From Streptomyces sp. CB03234 (GTDB lineage Bacteria; Actinomycetota; Actinomycetes; Streptomycetales; Streptomycetaceae), in NCBI RefSeq assembly GCF_001905885.1, contig NZ_LIYH01000008.1, positions 346,413 to 410,412 of the forward strand: 64,000 bases of DNA, given 5' to 3'. Shown here piece after piece: positions 15,496 through 23,416 of the stretch. Each line of letters begins with the position of its first letter. The first letter of the stretch is position 1. Made by a program: the position numbers and the translations under genes. A model generated the notes under the pieces. The model was given only the letters and a program-made list of their open reading frames with translations, made no database searches and was not told where the DNA came from.

Positions 15496-16473
15496 TCAAC
15501 GGGGGCGGACCCGTCGTGCGGCGCCCACCGCCGCACAGGCCAGCACGGTGGCAGTGGTCAGCCGGCGCATCGCGGTACGGCGGCGCCCACCCCACCCGCC
15601 GTGGGCCGCGCCCGTCCCTGGCGCCGGTACGTGCAGGTTGCCGTGGCCGGCCGGGGCGGGCTCCTTGCGGGACAGGTGGGCCTTGTCCACCTGGCGGGCC
15701 ATCATCCGCTCCACCATGCCCGGCATGACCCTGGACTCCAGCACCATGGAACGGCCCGCCGGACCGACCACGACTTCACGGCGGGGCGCGCGCACCAGGT
15801 CCACGATGGCCCGCGCCACCCGCTCCGGCGTGTAGACCGGGGGCATCGCCAGCGGCTTGCGGCCCGTGTAGTTCGCGGCGTGATCGAACAGCGGTGTGTC
15901 GATCGTGGCCGGCAGCACCGTGCACACGTGGATGCCCTTCGCCTTGTCCAGCCGCAGCTCCTGGCGCAGGCTCGCGCTCAGCGCCCGGGTGGCGTACTTG
16001 GACATGCCGTAGGCGTGGGTGTACGGCTGGCTGACGACGCCCACGATGGACGAGACGTTGATCAGCGTTCCCCGGCCCTGCTCGCGCATGGCACGGAGGG
16101 CGGCGCGGGCACCGTGCACGTACCCCATGACGTTGACGTCCATGACCTTGCGGGAGTCCTCCAGGGGGACCTCCTGGAAGGGTCCGAACACGGTGACGGC
16201 CGCGCAGTTGACCCAGACGTCGATGCGGCCGAAGCGCCGCACCGTGCGCCGGGCGAGTTCATCGACCGCCCCGGGGTCCGTGACGTCGGTCGGCACGACG
16301 AGCGCCTCAGCGCCACGGTGACGTTCGCACTCCTGCCTGACCGCCTCCAGCGCCTCCGCGCGCCGCGACGCCAGGACCACGGGGCACCCCTTGCGGGCGA
16401 AAGCAACGGCGGTGGCGCGGCCGATGCCGCTGGAAGCCCCGGTGACCACGACCACGGAATCACGCACTCGCAT
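15496..16473 (-). CDS. short-chain dehydrogenase/reductase with C-terminal hydrophobic tail
   Basis: The product is 325 aa. TGASSGIGRA binds the cofactor, NCAAV replaces the common NNAG, and INVSSIVG with YGMSKYA supply Ser-Tyr-Lys. After the catalytic domain (residues 1-245) comes an extension with a Gly/His/Pro-rich stretch and a final hydrophobic segment (LTTATVLACAAVGAA), which suggests membrane attachment. This C-terminal architecture is common in Streptomyces SDRs of general metabolism. AGAAGGGG lies upstream of the ATG. The gene is single and leftward. Confidence 0.85.
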   Translation of the reverse strand: MRVRDSVVVVTGASSGIGRATAVAFARKGCPVVLASRRAEALEAVRQECERHRGAEALVVPTDVTDPGAVDELARRTVRRFGRIDVWVNCAAVTVFGPFQEVPLEDSRKVMDVNVMGYVHGARAALRAMREQGRGTLINVSSIVGVVSQPYTHAYGMSKYATRALSASLRQELRLDKAKGIHVCTVLPATIDTPLFDHAANYTGRKPLAMPPVYTPERVARAIVDLVRAPRREVVVGPAGRSMVLESRVMPGMVERMMARQVDKAHLSRKEPAPAGHGNLHVPAPGTGAAHGGWGGRRRTAMRRLTTATVLACAAVGAARRVRPR

Positions 16474-16590
16474 GGAAAACCCCTTCTTCGCATCATGTCC
16501 GATGAGTCACTCAAGCACCGGATTGCCCGTTCCACCGCTCGGCGGGTGCCCTTCGGGTGCTTCCTTGCGCTGCCTCACCGCCTCCTTGAA

Positions 16591-16638
16591 GCGGTTGCGC
16601 TGGAGGCGGTTGCCCTTGAGGCGGTTGCCCTGGAGGCT
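16591..16638. repeat. 15-bp tandem repeat between SDR and DUF6766 genes
   Basis: About three imperfect copies of GGCGGTTGCCCTTGA-like units lie in the 179-bp gap between two leftward genes. No ORF of sensible family uses it. It is likely a slippage product, possibly within the 5' region of the SDR transcript. Confidence 0.65.
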
Positions 16639-16652
16639 TGCCCGTGAGCGGC

Positions 16653-17378
16653 TCAGCCTTCGACGCCGGTGGCGGAGTGCGACGCGCCGACGGGCTTGGA
16701 CTCCGGTGATCCGCGTTGCCTCAGATAGATGGCGAAAATGGCCATGGAGGCGACCGCCAGCAGCTCGGACTGCCAGTTCTGCAAACTGCGGTCCCAGAAG
16801 TCGGCGGAGGACAGGTAGTGGGCCCATGTGGTGGGGGCTTGGAACCGGCGCAACTGCTCCTCGTTGTAGGCCGCGACACCGGTGACCGACTGGGTGAGCC
16901 AGGACAGCAGGAAGATCCCACCCATGACCAGGCCCAGCGAGCGCGAGAAGACGACTCCGCGCCAGTCCTTGTACGCGGCCCAGCGCGGGGAGTCCGCTGT
17001 GGCGTGCTCCCCGACCATCTGGTCCTTGTCCGACTCGGTACCGGCCTTGTCGAGTTCCTTGGATTCCGGTGACCCGCGTTGCAGCAGCCAGACGGTGGCG
17101 AAGATGTACAGGAAGAACTGCAGGTACTCCGACTGCCAGTTCTCCGTGACGTCGACGGCGAAGTCCGACGACGTCACGTACGCCCCGAAGCCGACGGGAG
17201 CCAGCCCGTCGGCGACGAGCTGGTTGTTGAACGCCGCGTACCCGGCCACCGCCTGTCCGGCCAGGGCGAGCACGAACGTGACCAGGAAGAACAGGCCGAG
17301 GCTGTTGTGCCGCAGAAACCGCCGTACGCGGTGCTGGTCCGGCGCTGCCGCCCCGCCGGGTTCCGGTGCGGGGCTCAT
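16653..17378 (-). CDS. DUF6766-like membrane protein with internal duplication
   Basis: The product is 241 aa with about four hydrophobic helices arranged as two repeats. Each repeat ends with the same soluble motif: NWQSEYLQFF...RGSPESK around residue 105, and NWQSELLAVA...RGSPESK around residue 225. Repeat one starts HNSLGLFFLVTFVLALAGQ; repeat two starts RSLGLVMGGIFLLSWLTQ. The family is of unknown function and widespread in actinobacteria. The start at 17378 overlaps the stop of a 27-residue membrane peptide gene by 4 nt (ATGA), which supports the choice. It is the third gene of a lipoprotein/mini-peptide/DUF6766 operon. Confidence 0.75.
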   Translation of the reverse strand: MSPAPEPGGAAAPDQHRVRRFLRHNSLGLFFLVTFVLALAGQAVAGYAAFNNQLVADGLAPVGFGAYVTSSDFAVDVTENWQSEYLQFFLYIFATVWLLQRGSPESKELDKAGTESDKDQMVGEHATADSPRWAAYKDWRGVVFSRSLGLVMGGIFLLSWLTQSVTGVAAYNEEQLRRFQAPTTWAHYLSSADFWDRSLQNWQSELLAVASMAIFAIYLRQRGSPESKPVGASHSATGVEG

Positions 17379-17458
17379 CGGTGCATCAGCCCCAGGGCCA
17401 TGAAGTACGCCAGACCGCCGACGATCACCAGCAGGGTTCCGATGAACAGTGTCCTCAT
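17375..17458 (-). CDS. 27-residue single-helix membrane peptide
   Basis: The ATG at 17458 opens a frame encoding MRTLFIGTLLVIVGGLAYFM plus seven further residues, almost entirely one transmembrane helix. GGGTGA lies 7 nt upstream, overlapping the stop of the lipoprotein gene. Its TGA overlaps the ATG of the DUF6766 gene by 4 nt, so it sits in a tightly coupled three-gene operon. It is too short for most gene callers. The coupling and the single hydrophobic helix are the evidence; the role is unknown, perhaps a small subunit of the DUF6766 membrane protein. Confidence 0.6.
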   Translation of the reverse strand: MRTLFIGTLLVIVGGLAYFMALGLMHR

Positions 17459-17464
17459 GTGTGG

Positions 17465-17893
17465 TCACCCGCCTTTGATCTCGCACTGGTACGGCCGCTC
17501 GGGGCGCGGCCGGCACCCGGCGGCCGTCACCTTCCAGCCGGCGGGGAAGTGCGACAGGAACACGGTGTCCCGCTCCAGCACCACCCGGGCCTGATCGCCG
17601 TACACATCCACGCCCCGTACAGCGCCCGCCGCGGGAAGCTCCCGCTCATCGATCGCCCGGCCGATGGCCTGCTCGCAACGGGTCTCGGCGGAGTGCTCCA
17701 GTTCCTCCCTGGTGGCGGGAGCGAGAGCCGCGCACAGCCGCTCGTGCTGTCCGGCGTCCAGCGCTTGCTCGAAACGGGTGACTTCCGCGGTGACCTCATC
17801 GCGCCGTTCGGGAAGCGTGCCGCAGGCACTGACCGCGGCAAGGACGGCCAGCACCAGCGCGCCGGCCCCCGGCCCGTACCCCGGTCCTCGCAT
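17465..17893 (-). CDS. putative lipoprotein
   Basis: The product is 142 aa. A short basic start and hydrophobic core LVLAVLAAVSACG give a lipobox-like VSAC at about residue 24, so the mature protein is probably lipid-anchored outside the cell. The mature part has three further Cys residues and a mix of helical and beta-strand sequence, ending CEIKGG. No enzyme motif is seen. It resembles small secreted hypothetical proteins of Streptomyces. It is the first gene of the operon with the 27-residue peptide and DUF6766 protein, and a sigma-B-like promoter candidate lies about 60 nt upstream. Confidence 0.75.
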   Translation of the reverse strand: MRGPGYGPGAGALVLAVLAAVSACGTLPERRDEVTAEVTRFEQALDAGQHERLCAALAPATREELEHSAETRCEQAIGRAIDERELPAAGAVRGVDVYGDQARVVLERDTVFLSHFPAGWKVTAAGCRPRPERPYQCEIKGG

Positions 17894-17953
17894 GCTGCCT
17901 CCCCGGCGGCCTGGGCAGAGACGGATCCACCCGGTCGATCAAGTGAAATGCGG

Positions 17954-17978
17954 CTACCCGCTCATCGGACATTCATGC
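17954..17978 (-). promoter_or_regulatory. sigma-B-like promoter candidate for the lipoprotein operon
   Basis: On the minus strand the sequence is GCAT, then 15 nt, then GGGTAG. It fits GNNT-N14-16-GGGTA, with G instead of a pyrimidine at the last position. It lies about 60 nt upstream of the lipoprotein ATG. Confidence 0.4.
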
Positions 17979-18091
17979 TGATGCGCCCGCAACCGGACAA
18001 ACCCCCGGCGGGCGGGGTACACGAACCTCATGACGACCGGGGAGGAAGGGCGGCCGGACCGCAGCTGAGCCACGTACAGGAATGAGGCACC

Positions 18092-19789
18092 ATGCCGCAG
18101 GAAAGCGACCCCGGCACTTCGGACCGTTTGCAGCGCACCGCCGCCGACGTGTTCGGCTGGCGGGCCCTGCGGCCCGGGCAGCTGACCGCGATGGAAGCGG
18201 TCATGGCGGGCCGCGACACGCTGGCGGTCATGCCGACCGGCGCCGGCAAGTCGGCGGTGTACCAGGTGGCCGCGCTGCTGCTTCCCGGGCCCACCGTCGT
18301 CGTCTCCCCGCTCATCGCCCTGCAGCGGGACCAGATCGCCGGCCTGCTGGGCCACCACGCCCCGGAGGCCGTCGCGGTCAACTCCGCCCAGGCGGCGGGA
18401 GAGACGGAGGCAGCGTGGGAGGCGGTGCGGCACGGCGACGCCGAGTACCTGTTCCTCTCCCCCGAACAGCTGACGAAGGACAAGGTGATCGAGCGCCTCG
18501 CACGTGCCGCGCCCTCGCTGTTCGTCGTCGACGAAGCGCAGTGCGTGGCGTCCTGGGGCCACGACTTCCGTCCCGACTACCTGCGCCTGGCGCAGGCGGT
18601 CCAGCGGGTGGGCCGGCCCACGGTCCTCGCGCTCACGGCCACGGCTGCTCCCCCGGTCCGCGAGGAGATCGTGCGGCGGCTGGACATGGAGGACCCCGCA
18701 CTGGTCGTGGCCGGTTTCGACCGCCCGAACATCACCTTGGAGGTACGCCGGTTCCCGGACGACGCCGACAAGCGCCGGGCGGTGGTGGAGCGCGCGGCGG
18801 CGGAGCGCAAGCCCGGAATCGTGTACACCGCGACACGCAAGGATGCCGAGAAGTACGCGGCCGAGCTCGCCGGGCTGGGCCTGTCGGCCGCGGCCTACCA
18901 CGCCGGTCTGGCAGCCGGTGAGCGTTCCCGGGTGCACGACGCCTTCCTGTCCGGCGGGACCGACGTGGTGGTGGCCACGTCCGCCTTCGGCATGGGCATC
19001 GACAAGGAGGACGTCCGGTTCGTACTCCACGCCTCGGTTCCCGGTTCCCTCGACGCCTATTACCAGGAGATCGGCCGAGCCGGGCGCGACGGAGACCCGG
19101 CGGTCGCGGTCCTCCACTACCGGCCGGAGGACAGCGGCCTCCAGCGTCTCTTCGCCACCCGGGCACCCGACGAGGAGACCCTCGGCGAGGTCGCGGAGCA
19201 GATCCACGAACGGAACGGTTCCGTCGCCCTGGACGACGTCGGTGAGCGGACGGACCTGTCACACCGCCGCGTCACGGCCGCGGCCAACCTCCTGGAGCAG
19301 GCGGGAGCTGTGCGCACCGACGCCGACGGGGAGGTGCGTTCCGTTCCGGGCGTGACGTCCGAGGACGCCACCGCGCGGGCGGTGGAGGCGGCGGAGTCAC
19401 AAAGGAGGCTGGAGCGGTCGAGGCTCGCGATGGTGCTGGCGTACGCCGAGACGACCTCCTGCCGCCGTCGCTTCCTGCTCGGCTACTTCGGTGAGCCGTA
19501 CGACCCCCCGTGCGGCCATTGCGATGTGTGCCGCCCACCCACCTCGACCGACGGCACAGTCGCCGAGGGCGTGGGGGACCCGGACGACGCCCGGCCCCGG
19601 CACCCCGCCGCGGCCTCGTACCCGGCGGGTACGCAGGTCCGGCACAGCGAGTGGGGCGACGGCACGGTCATGAGTGAGGAGGGCGACCGGATCACCGTTC
19701 TGTTCGACTCCATGGGGTACCGGACACTGTCCCTGGCGGCGATCGCCGAGAAGGGGCTGCTCACCGCGCGCACCGAGTCCGCCGACTGA
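18092..19789 (+). CDS. RecQ-family ATP-dependent DNA helicase
   Basis: The product is 565 aa. Helicase motif I is MPTGAGKSAVYQ; motif II is VVDEAQCVASWGHDFRPDY, with DEAQ in place of DEAH and the RecQ aromatic-rich loop after it; motif VI is YQEIGRAGRDG. The RecQ zinc-binding region is reduced to CRRRFLLGYFG...CGHCDVC around residue 460. There is no HRDC domain. The last 60 residues (QVRHSEWGDGTVMSEEGDRI) resemble the Tudor-like C-terminal tail of UvrD/PcrA helicases. This compact architecture is common in actinobacteria and acts in recombination and repair. It stands alone and rightward, adjacent to the left edge of the enediyne region. Confidence 0.9.
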   Translation: MPQESDPGTSDRLQRTAADVFGWRALRPGQLTAMEAVMAGRDTLAVMPTGAGKSAVYQVAALLLPGPTVVVSPLIALQRDQIAGLLGHHAPEAVAVNSAQAAGETEAAWEAVRHGDAEYLFLSPEQLTKDKVIERLARAAPSLFVVDEAQCVASWGHDFRPDYLRLAQAVQRVGRPTVLALTATAAPPVREEIVRRLDMEDPALVVAGFDRPNITLEVRRFPDDADKRRAVVERAAAERKPGIVYTATRKDAEKYAAELAGLGLSAAAYHAGLAAGERSRVHDAFLSGGTDVVVATSAFGMGIDKEDVRFVLHASVPGSLDAYYQEIGRAGRDGDPAVAVLHYRPEDSGLQRLFATRAPDEETLGEVAEQIHERNGSVALDDVGERTDLSHRRVTAAANLLEQAGAVRTDADGEVRSVPGVTSEDATARAVEAAESQRRLERSRLAMVLAYAETTSCRRRFLLGYFGEPYDPPCGHCDVCRPPTSTDGTVAEGVGDPDDARPRHPAAASYPAGTQVRHSEWGDGTVMSEEGDRITVLFDSMGYRTLSLAAIAEKGLLTARTESAD

Positions 19790-19869
19790 CCTCGCGGCCC
19801 CGGGTGGTTCCTCCCGCTCAGGGCCGCTGCGACCGCCGCCTGAGCCCTCACCGCCGTTACGCCTCGGAG

Positions 19870-20124
19870 TCAGCCCGCGAACCGGGCCATCCACTCCTCG
19901 ACGTCGTCCGCCGACCGCGGCAGGCCCGCCGACAGATTCTCGTGCCCGTCGTCGGTGACGACCAGGTCGTCCTCGATGCGGACGCCGATGCCGCGCCACT
20001 CCTCCGGCACGGTGAGGTCGTCCGGCTGGAAGCACAGGCCGGGCTCGACGGTGAGGACCATGCCGGGCCGCAGCACGCCGTCGACGTACCCCCCGTTCCG
20101 GGCCTGGGCACAGTAGGGCATCGA
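19870..20124 (-). pseudogene. C-terminal fragment of aminopeptidase P (M24 family)
   Basis: About 80 residues from CAQARNGGYVDG to EWMARFAG match the C-terminal end of Xaa-Pro aminopeptidase. LTVEPGLCFQPDD and GIGVRIEDDLVVTDDG are its metal-ligand Glu-containing motifs. The frame stays open upstream, but the sequence beyond about 20125 no longer resembles the family and overlaps a regulator fragment on the other strand. The N-terminal four-fifths is therefore missing. It is probably the remnant of a pepP gene cut by the event that brought in neighbouring DNA. Confidence 0.8.
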
Positions 20125-20147
20125 CCAGGCGGCGGCCCGGACGCGCT

Positions 20148-20640
20148 GGCCACGCTCGCCCGCGGTGTGACGCAGCGTGTCGTGTACTCGCGGGAGTCGC
20201 TGGAGCACCCCGGCCACCTGGCGGAGGTCGTCGAACCGTGCGTCAAGGCCGGTGAGCAGGCCAGGGTGCTGCCGTCGGTGCCGGTCGAACTCGTCGTCAT
20301 CGACGAGGCGTACGCGCTCGTGTCGTTGTCGATCAAGGAGGCCGACGTGCACAACACCATGCTCGTCGTGCAGCCGTTCGGCCTGCTCTCCGCACTGATG
20401 GCACTGTTCGAGCAGTCGTGGCAGAACGCCCTGCCGTTCCACGGCCACACCACCCGCCCAGGCGGACTGCCCCCCGCCGACCGCCGCCTGCTGTGGCTCC
20501 TGGCGGGTGGCGCGAGCGACGACGTCATCGCCCGCGAAATGGGATGCAGCCGCCGCACGCTGTACCGCCGCCTGCAGATCCTGATGGCCCAGCTGGGCGC
20601 CGCGAATCGCTCTACGGTTGCGTGTCCACGCGGGCCACAG
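20148..20640 (+). pseudogene. C-terminal fragment of a LuxR-type regulator
   Basis: From about LARGVTQRVVYSRESLEHPG onward the frame resembles the TrmB-like sensor half of Streptomyces LuxR regulators. It then continues into an HTH: LPPADRRLLWLLAGGASDDV with IAREMGCSRRTLYRRL. No start codon or N-terminal domain precedes it; the sequence runs straight into the aminopeptidase P fragment. After NRSTV the frame diverges and runs into the 3' end of the flavin reductase gene. It is therefore a broken gene marking the left edge of the enediyne cluster. Confidence 0.72.
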
Positions 20641-20642
20641 CT

Positions 20643-21143
20643 TCACCGCGAGCCGGCGCGGGCGGTAGAGGTGAAGCGGCGGTTGCAGTAGACGAGTGGC
20701 GTACGCCGCTCCTGGACGATGGCGGTGTGGACGCGGCCCACGAGGATGTTGTGGTCGCCGCCGTCGAGGACGGCGTGGGTGGCGCACACCAGGCGGGAAG
20801 CGGCGCCCAGGAGGCCGGGGATGCCGAGTTCGGTGGGCGTCATGGGCCCGTCCGCGAACTTGTCGGTGAGGCCGGTGCGGCCGAAGCGGTGGGCGATGTC
20901 GGCCTGATCGTCCGCGAGCACGTTGACGAGGAACGCGTCGGACCGCGTGAACGCCGGGTGGCAGGACGCCGACTTGGCGAGGCAGACGAGGATCAGGGGT
21001 GGGTGGAGCGACAGTGAGCAGAAGGAGCTGGCGGTGAAGCCCCAGGGGGCGCCGGACGGGTCGACGGTGGTCACGACGGCGACCGGCCCGGGAACGGCGG
21101 CCATGGCGTCGAGGAAGGTGGTGCACTCGGTGGACGTCAGCAT
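20643..21143 (-). CDS. flavin reductase (SgcE6-like)
   Basis: The product is 166 aa, the normal length for NADH:FMN/FAD reductases of two-component monooxygenases. PVAVVTTVDPSGAPWGFTAS, SFCSLSLHPPLILVC and HNILVGRV are the standard family motifs. In enediyne clusters this family (SgcE6 in C-1027) supplies reduced flavin to a partner oxygenase. No classical large reduced-flavin-dependent partner is evident here, so the recipient may be the FAD monooxygenase at 53.4 kb or a protein outside the window. It is the first gene on the cluster side of the left boundary, leftward, downstream of the AraC gene. Confidence 0.85.
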   Translation of the reverse strand: MLTSTECTTFLDAMAAVPGPVAVVTTVDPSGAPWGFTASSFCSLSLHPPLILVCLAKSASCHPAFTRSDAFLVNVLADDQADIAHRFGRTGLTDKFADGPMTPTELGIPGLLGAASRLVCATHAVLDGGDHNILVGRVHTAIVQERRTPLVYCNRRFTSTARAGSR

Positions 21144-21178
21144 CTCTCCCCCAGGTGGATGGTCCGACGGCGGGCGGG

Positions 21179-22093
21179 TCAGCCGCTGCCGGAGGCGGCG
21201 GCGGGCGCTGTGGTGCGGGGGCGGCGGCCGGTGGTGTCCGCCACGCGCGTCGTCTCGGTGGCGAGGGCGAGGAGCAGGGGCAGCGCGACCACGATCGGCG
21301 GGTCGCTGATCAGCGGGGCTCGCAGCCGCAGCGTGAGGGGGGCCGGGGAGCCGCGGCGCGGCGCGCGGGCCGTGCCGACCAGGCGGCGTTCGCCCGCGGG
21401 GTCGTCGAGGGCGTCCGCAACCCGGGTGTCACGGTCGAACCAGACGGCGAGCAGGTGGTAGGCGCCGTCGTCGGGCACGCGGAGGCGCACGGCTCCGGGG
21501 GTGGTCGTGACGGCGCAGCCCACCGGCAGGTCCTGCGGTACGCCATACGGGTAGAGGCCCGCGAACAGCAGCCCGCGGGCGTCGCGCCCGGCGCCGGTGA
21601 CCTCGCCGGTGATGTCGCCGCGGGTGTCCTCGTACGGGCGTGGACGCGTGGTGGCGGGCAGTCCCCCGGCTCCGGCGACGTCGCAGGTGTCGGCGATGTC
21701 ACCGATGCGGCGGTCGCCGTGCTCGTCGACGAGGAGCTTGAAGCGGCTCGGGGACATACCGACGAGCCTGGTGAACTGGGTGGTGAACGTGCCGAGGCTG
21801 GAGTAGCCGACGGCGGTGCACACATCGGTGACGCGGGGCGCACCGCGGATCATCATCCGCTGTGCCTCGGCCATGCGCAGGGCGGCCAGGAAGCGGCCGG
21901 GCGTCACGGAGGTGACGCTGCGGAACACGCGGTGGAAGTGGAACGGGCTGAAGAGGCCGGCCTCGGCGTGGTCGGAGAGGCACTGGGCCTCGCCGAGGCG
22001 GTCGCGCATCCGGCGTACGGCGCGTTCGACCGAGGCGAGCCGGTCGTCGGCCGGTGATGCCGGTGGCGCGGGGGCGGGCGGGTACGGGGGCAT
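21179..22093 (-). CDS. AraC-family regulator with N-terminal HTH
   Basis: The product is 304 aa. Residues 20-125 contain two helix-turn-helix motifs (AGLFSPFHFHRVFRSVTSVTP and the GYSSLGTFTTQF motif). The C-terminal 160 residues form a GyrI-like or unrelated effector-binding domain with VWFDRDTRVADAL. HTH-first AraC proteins often pair with small-molecule-binding tails. It lies 35 nt upstream of the flavin reductase in the same direction, downstream of the START-domain gene. It is probably pathway-specific, sensing a pathway compound; the target is unknown. A second AraC-type protein occurs at 59.1 kb. Confidence 0.82.
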   Translation of the reverse strand: MPPYPPAPAPPASPADDRLASVERAVRRMRDRLGEAQCLSDHAEAGLFSPFHFHRVFRSVTSVTPGRFLAALRMAEAQRMMIRGAPRVTDVCTAVGYSSLGTFTTQFTRLVGMSPSRFKLLVDEHGDRRIGDIADTCDVAGAGGLPATTRPRPYEDTRGDITGEVTGAGRDARGLLFAGLYPYGVPQDLPVGCAVTTTPGAVRLRVPDDGAYHLLAVWFDRDTRVADALDDPAGERRLVGTARAPRRGSPAPLTLRLRAPLISDPPIVVALPLLLALATETTRVADTTGRRPRTTAPAAASGSG

Positions 22094-22298
22094 GGTCCGT
22101 CGCCTCCTTGACGCGGCGCGTGCGGGCGGGGGGACGAGCGGCGGTGTGCGGGGCGCGCTGTACGGATCGGTCGGGGGCGGGACGTACGGCTCGGTCGGTT
22201 GCTGCCGTACGGCGCGGGGTGCGGCTCCGGGCGTGTCGCGGGGTCACGGGGTCGCGGGTCGGCCTCCGTGGCCCGGGGCCGTCCGGGGAGCCACCGGG

Positions 22299-23210
22299 TC
22301 AGTCGGTGCCGCCGAGGCTGCCGGTACCGGCCGTGGTGGCCTTGTCGCGGGCGGTGCGGAGGGAGGCGACCCAGGTCGCGGCGAAGCGTCGGCGCAGTTC
22401 CTGGGCGCGGCCCTGTGCCAGGCCGAGCCGGGTCCATCCGTGGTGCACGAACGACAGCCGGGTTCTGCCGGGCCCCGCGGGGGCCGTGGAGACGCGGCAG
22501 GCGGGGTGGGTGCGGGCGTCGGGGATCTCGACGGTGAAGGTGAGTTCCTCGTCGAGCCGGAGCTGCCAGTCGCTGACGGCGAACCGCCGGGGGCCCTCGT
22601 CGTCGACGATGAAGAACCAGGCGGGCCGGAAACCGTCCACGGCGATGGGGAGCCAGTCGAGGACGGCCGGGTGGCGCAGCGGCCGGAACGGTTCGGCGGG
22701 CAGGTCCACGGAGCCGTCGATGTCGTCGCGCCACTGGTAGCGGGTGTTGCGGCCGGTGTGCATGTGCGTGCCGAGGCGAGTGAGGAAGTCGGCCCAGCCG
22801 TCGAGGAGTTGAGCGGCCTCGGCGGGGCCGCGCGTGTCGTCGTGGTCCTCGACGGTCAGTACCGACCCGGATCCGGGGCCCTCCTCGGCGCCGGGCCGCA
22901 GCGTCCACACGACGGACTGCGGCTTGCCGACGCCGAGGAACCGCCAGTCGAAGGCGACGCTCCGCCCCGGGACGATCGCCGTCGGGCGCACCGTGAAGAA
23001 GTCACCGTCACCGAAGTCGAGGCGGGTGTCCGCGCCGACGCGCAGCGGTGCGGAGAAGTCCCCGAACCAGCTGGCGAGCGCGTGGGGTTCGGTCAGTGCG
23101 GGCCACACACGGTCCGGCTCCGCGGCCAGACGGAGCGTCACGCGGACCGCTCCGCGGCGCAGTTCCCCGACGGGCGGTTCCGGCGGGACGGGGCCGTGGT
23201 GGTCCGACAT
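22299..23210 (-). CDS. SRPBCC/START (AHSA1-like) double-domain protein
   Basis: The product is 303 aa. Two lipid-pocket domains can be seen. The first starts VTLRLAAEPDRVWPALTEPH and ends near residue 140. The second starts RHPAVLDWLPIAVDGFRPAW and ends FVHHGWTRLGL. These folds bind hydrophobic ligands and act as aromatases/cyclases in polyketide pathways. The START-START-methyltransferase fusion at 28.3 kb has the same two-domain front half, so the two proteins are probably paralogues. GGAGG lies 5 nt before the ATG. A TTGACA-N16-TAATAT promoter lies upstream. It is divergent from the UbiB-like gene. A role in folding or cyclising the polyene product is inference. Confidence 0.75.
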   Translation of the reverse strand: MSDHHGPVPPEPPVGELRRGAVRVTLRLAAEPDRVWPALTEPHALASWFGDFSAPLRVGADTRLDFGDGDFFTVRPTAIVPGRSVAFDWRFLGVGKPQSVVWTLRPGAEEGPGSGSVLTVEDHDDTRGPAEAAQLLDGWADFLTRLGTHMHTGRNTRYQWRDDIDGSVDLPAEPFRPLRHPAVLDWLPIAVDGFRPAWFFIVDDEGPRRFAVSDWQLRLDEELTFTVEIPDARTHPACRVSTAPAGPGRTRLSFVHHGWTRLGLAQGRAQELRRRFAATWVASLRTARDKATTAGTGSLGGTD

Positions 23211-23278
23211 CTGTCCTCCGATGCTCGACGGGGGCCTGGAGCTCCGCACGGTGGGCGGCCGCCCACCGGATCGCTCTC

Positions 23279-23306
23279 ATATTAAGTAGTAGTCATGTGC
23301 TGTCAA
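23279..23306 (-). promoter_or_regulatory. consensus-like promoter for the START-domain gene
   Basis: On the minus strand the sequence is TTGACA, then 16 nt, then TAATAT, both close to the housekeeping sigma consensus and unusually AT-rich for this DNA. The expected transcript start is about 60 nt upstream of the ATG at 23210. Confidence 0.6.
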
Positions 23307-23416
23307 CGGCGTGAACTCGCCGTGGTTTCCCGCCTTTTCGTACGGACATCTGGTCGTTCGGCTTCCTCATCGGTAAGTGTTTCCCAAGTCACCAGCCGTG
23401 GAGCGGAAGGAATGCC

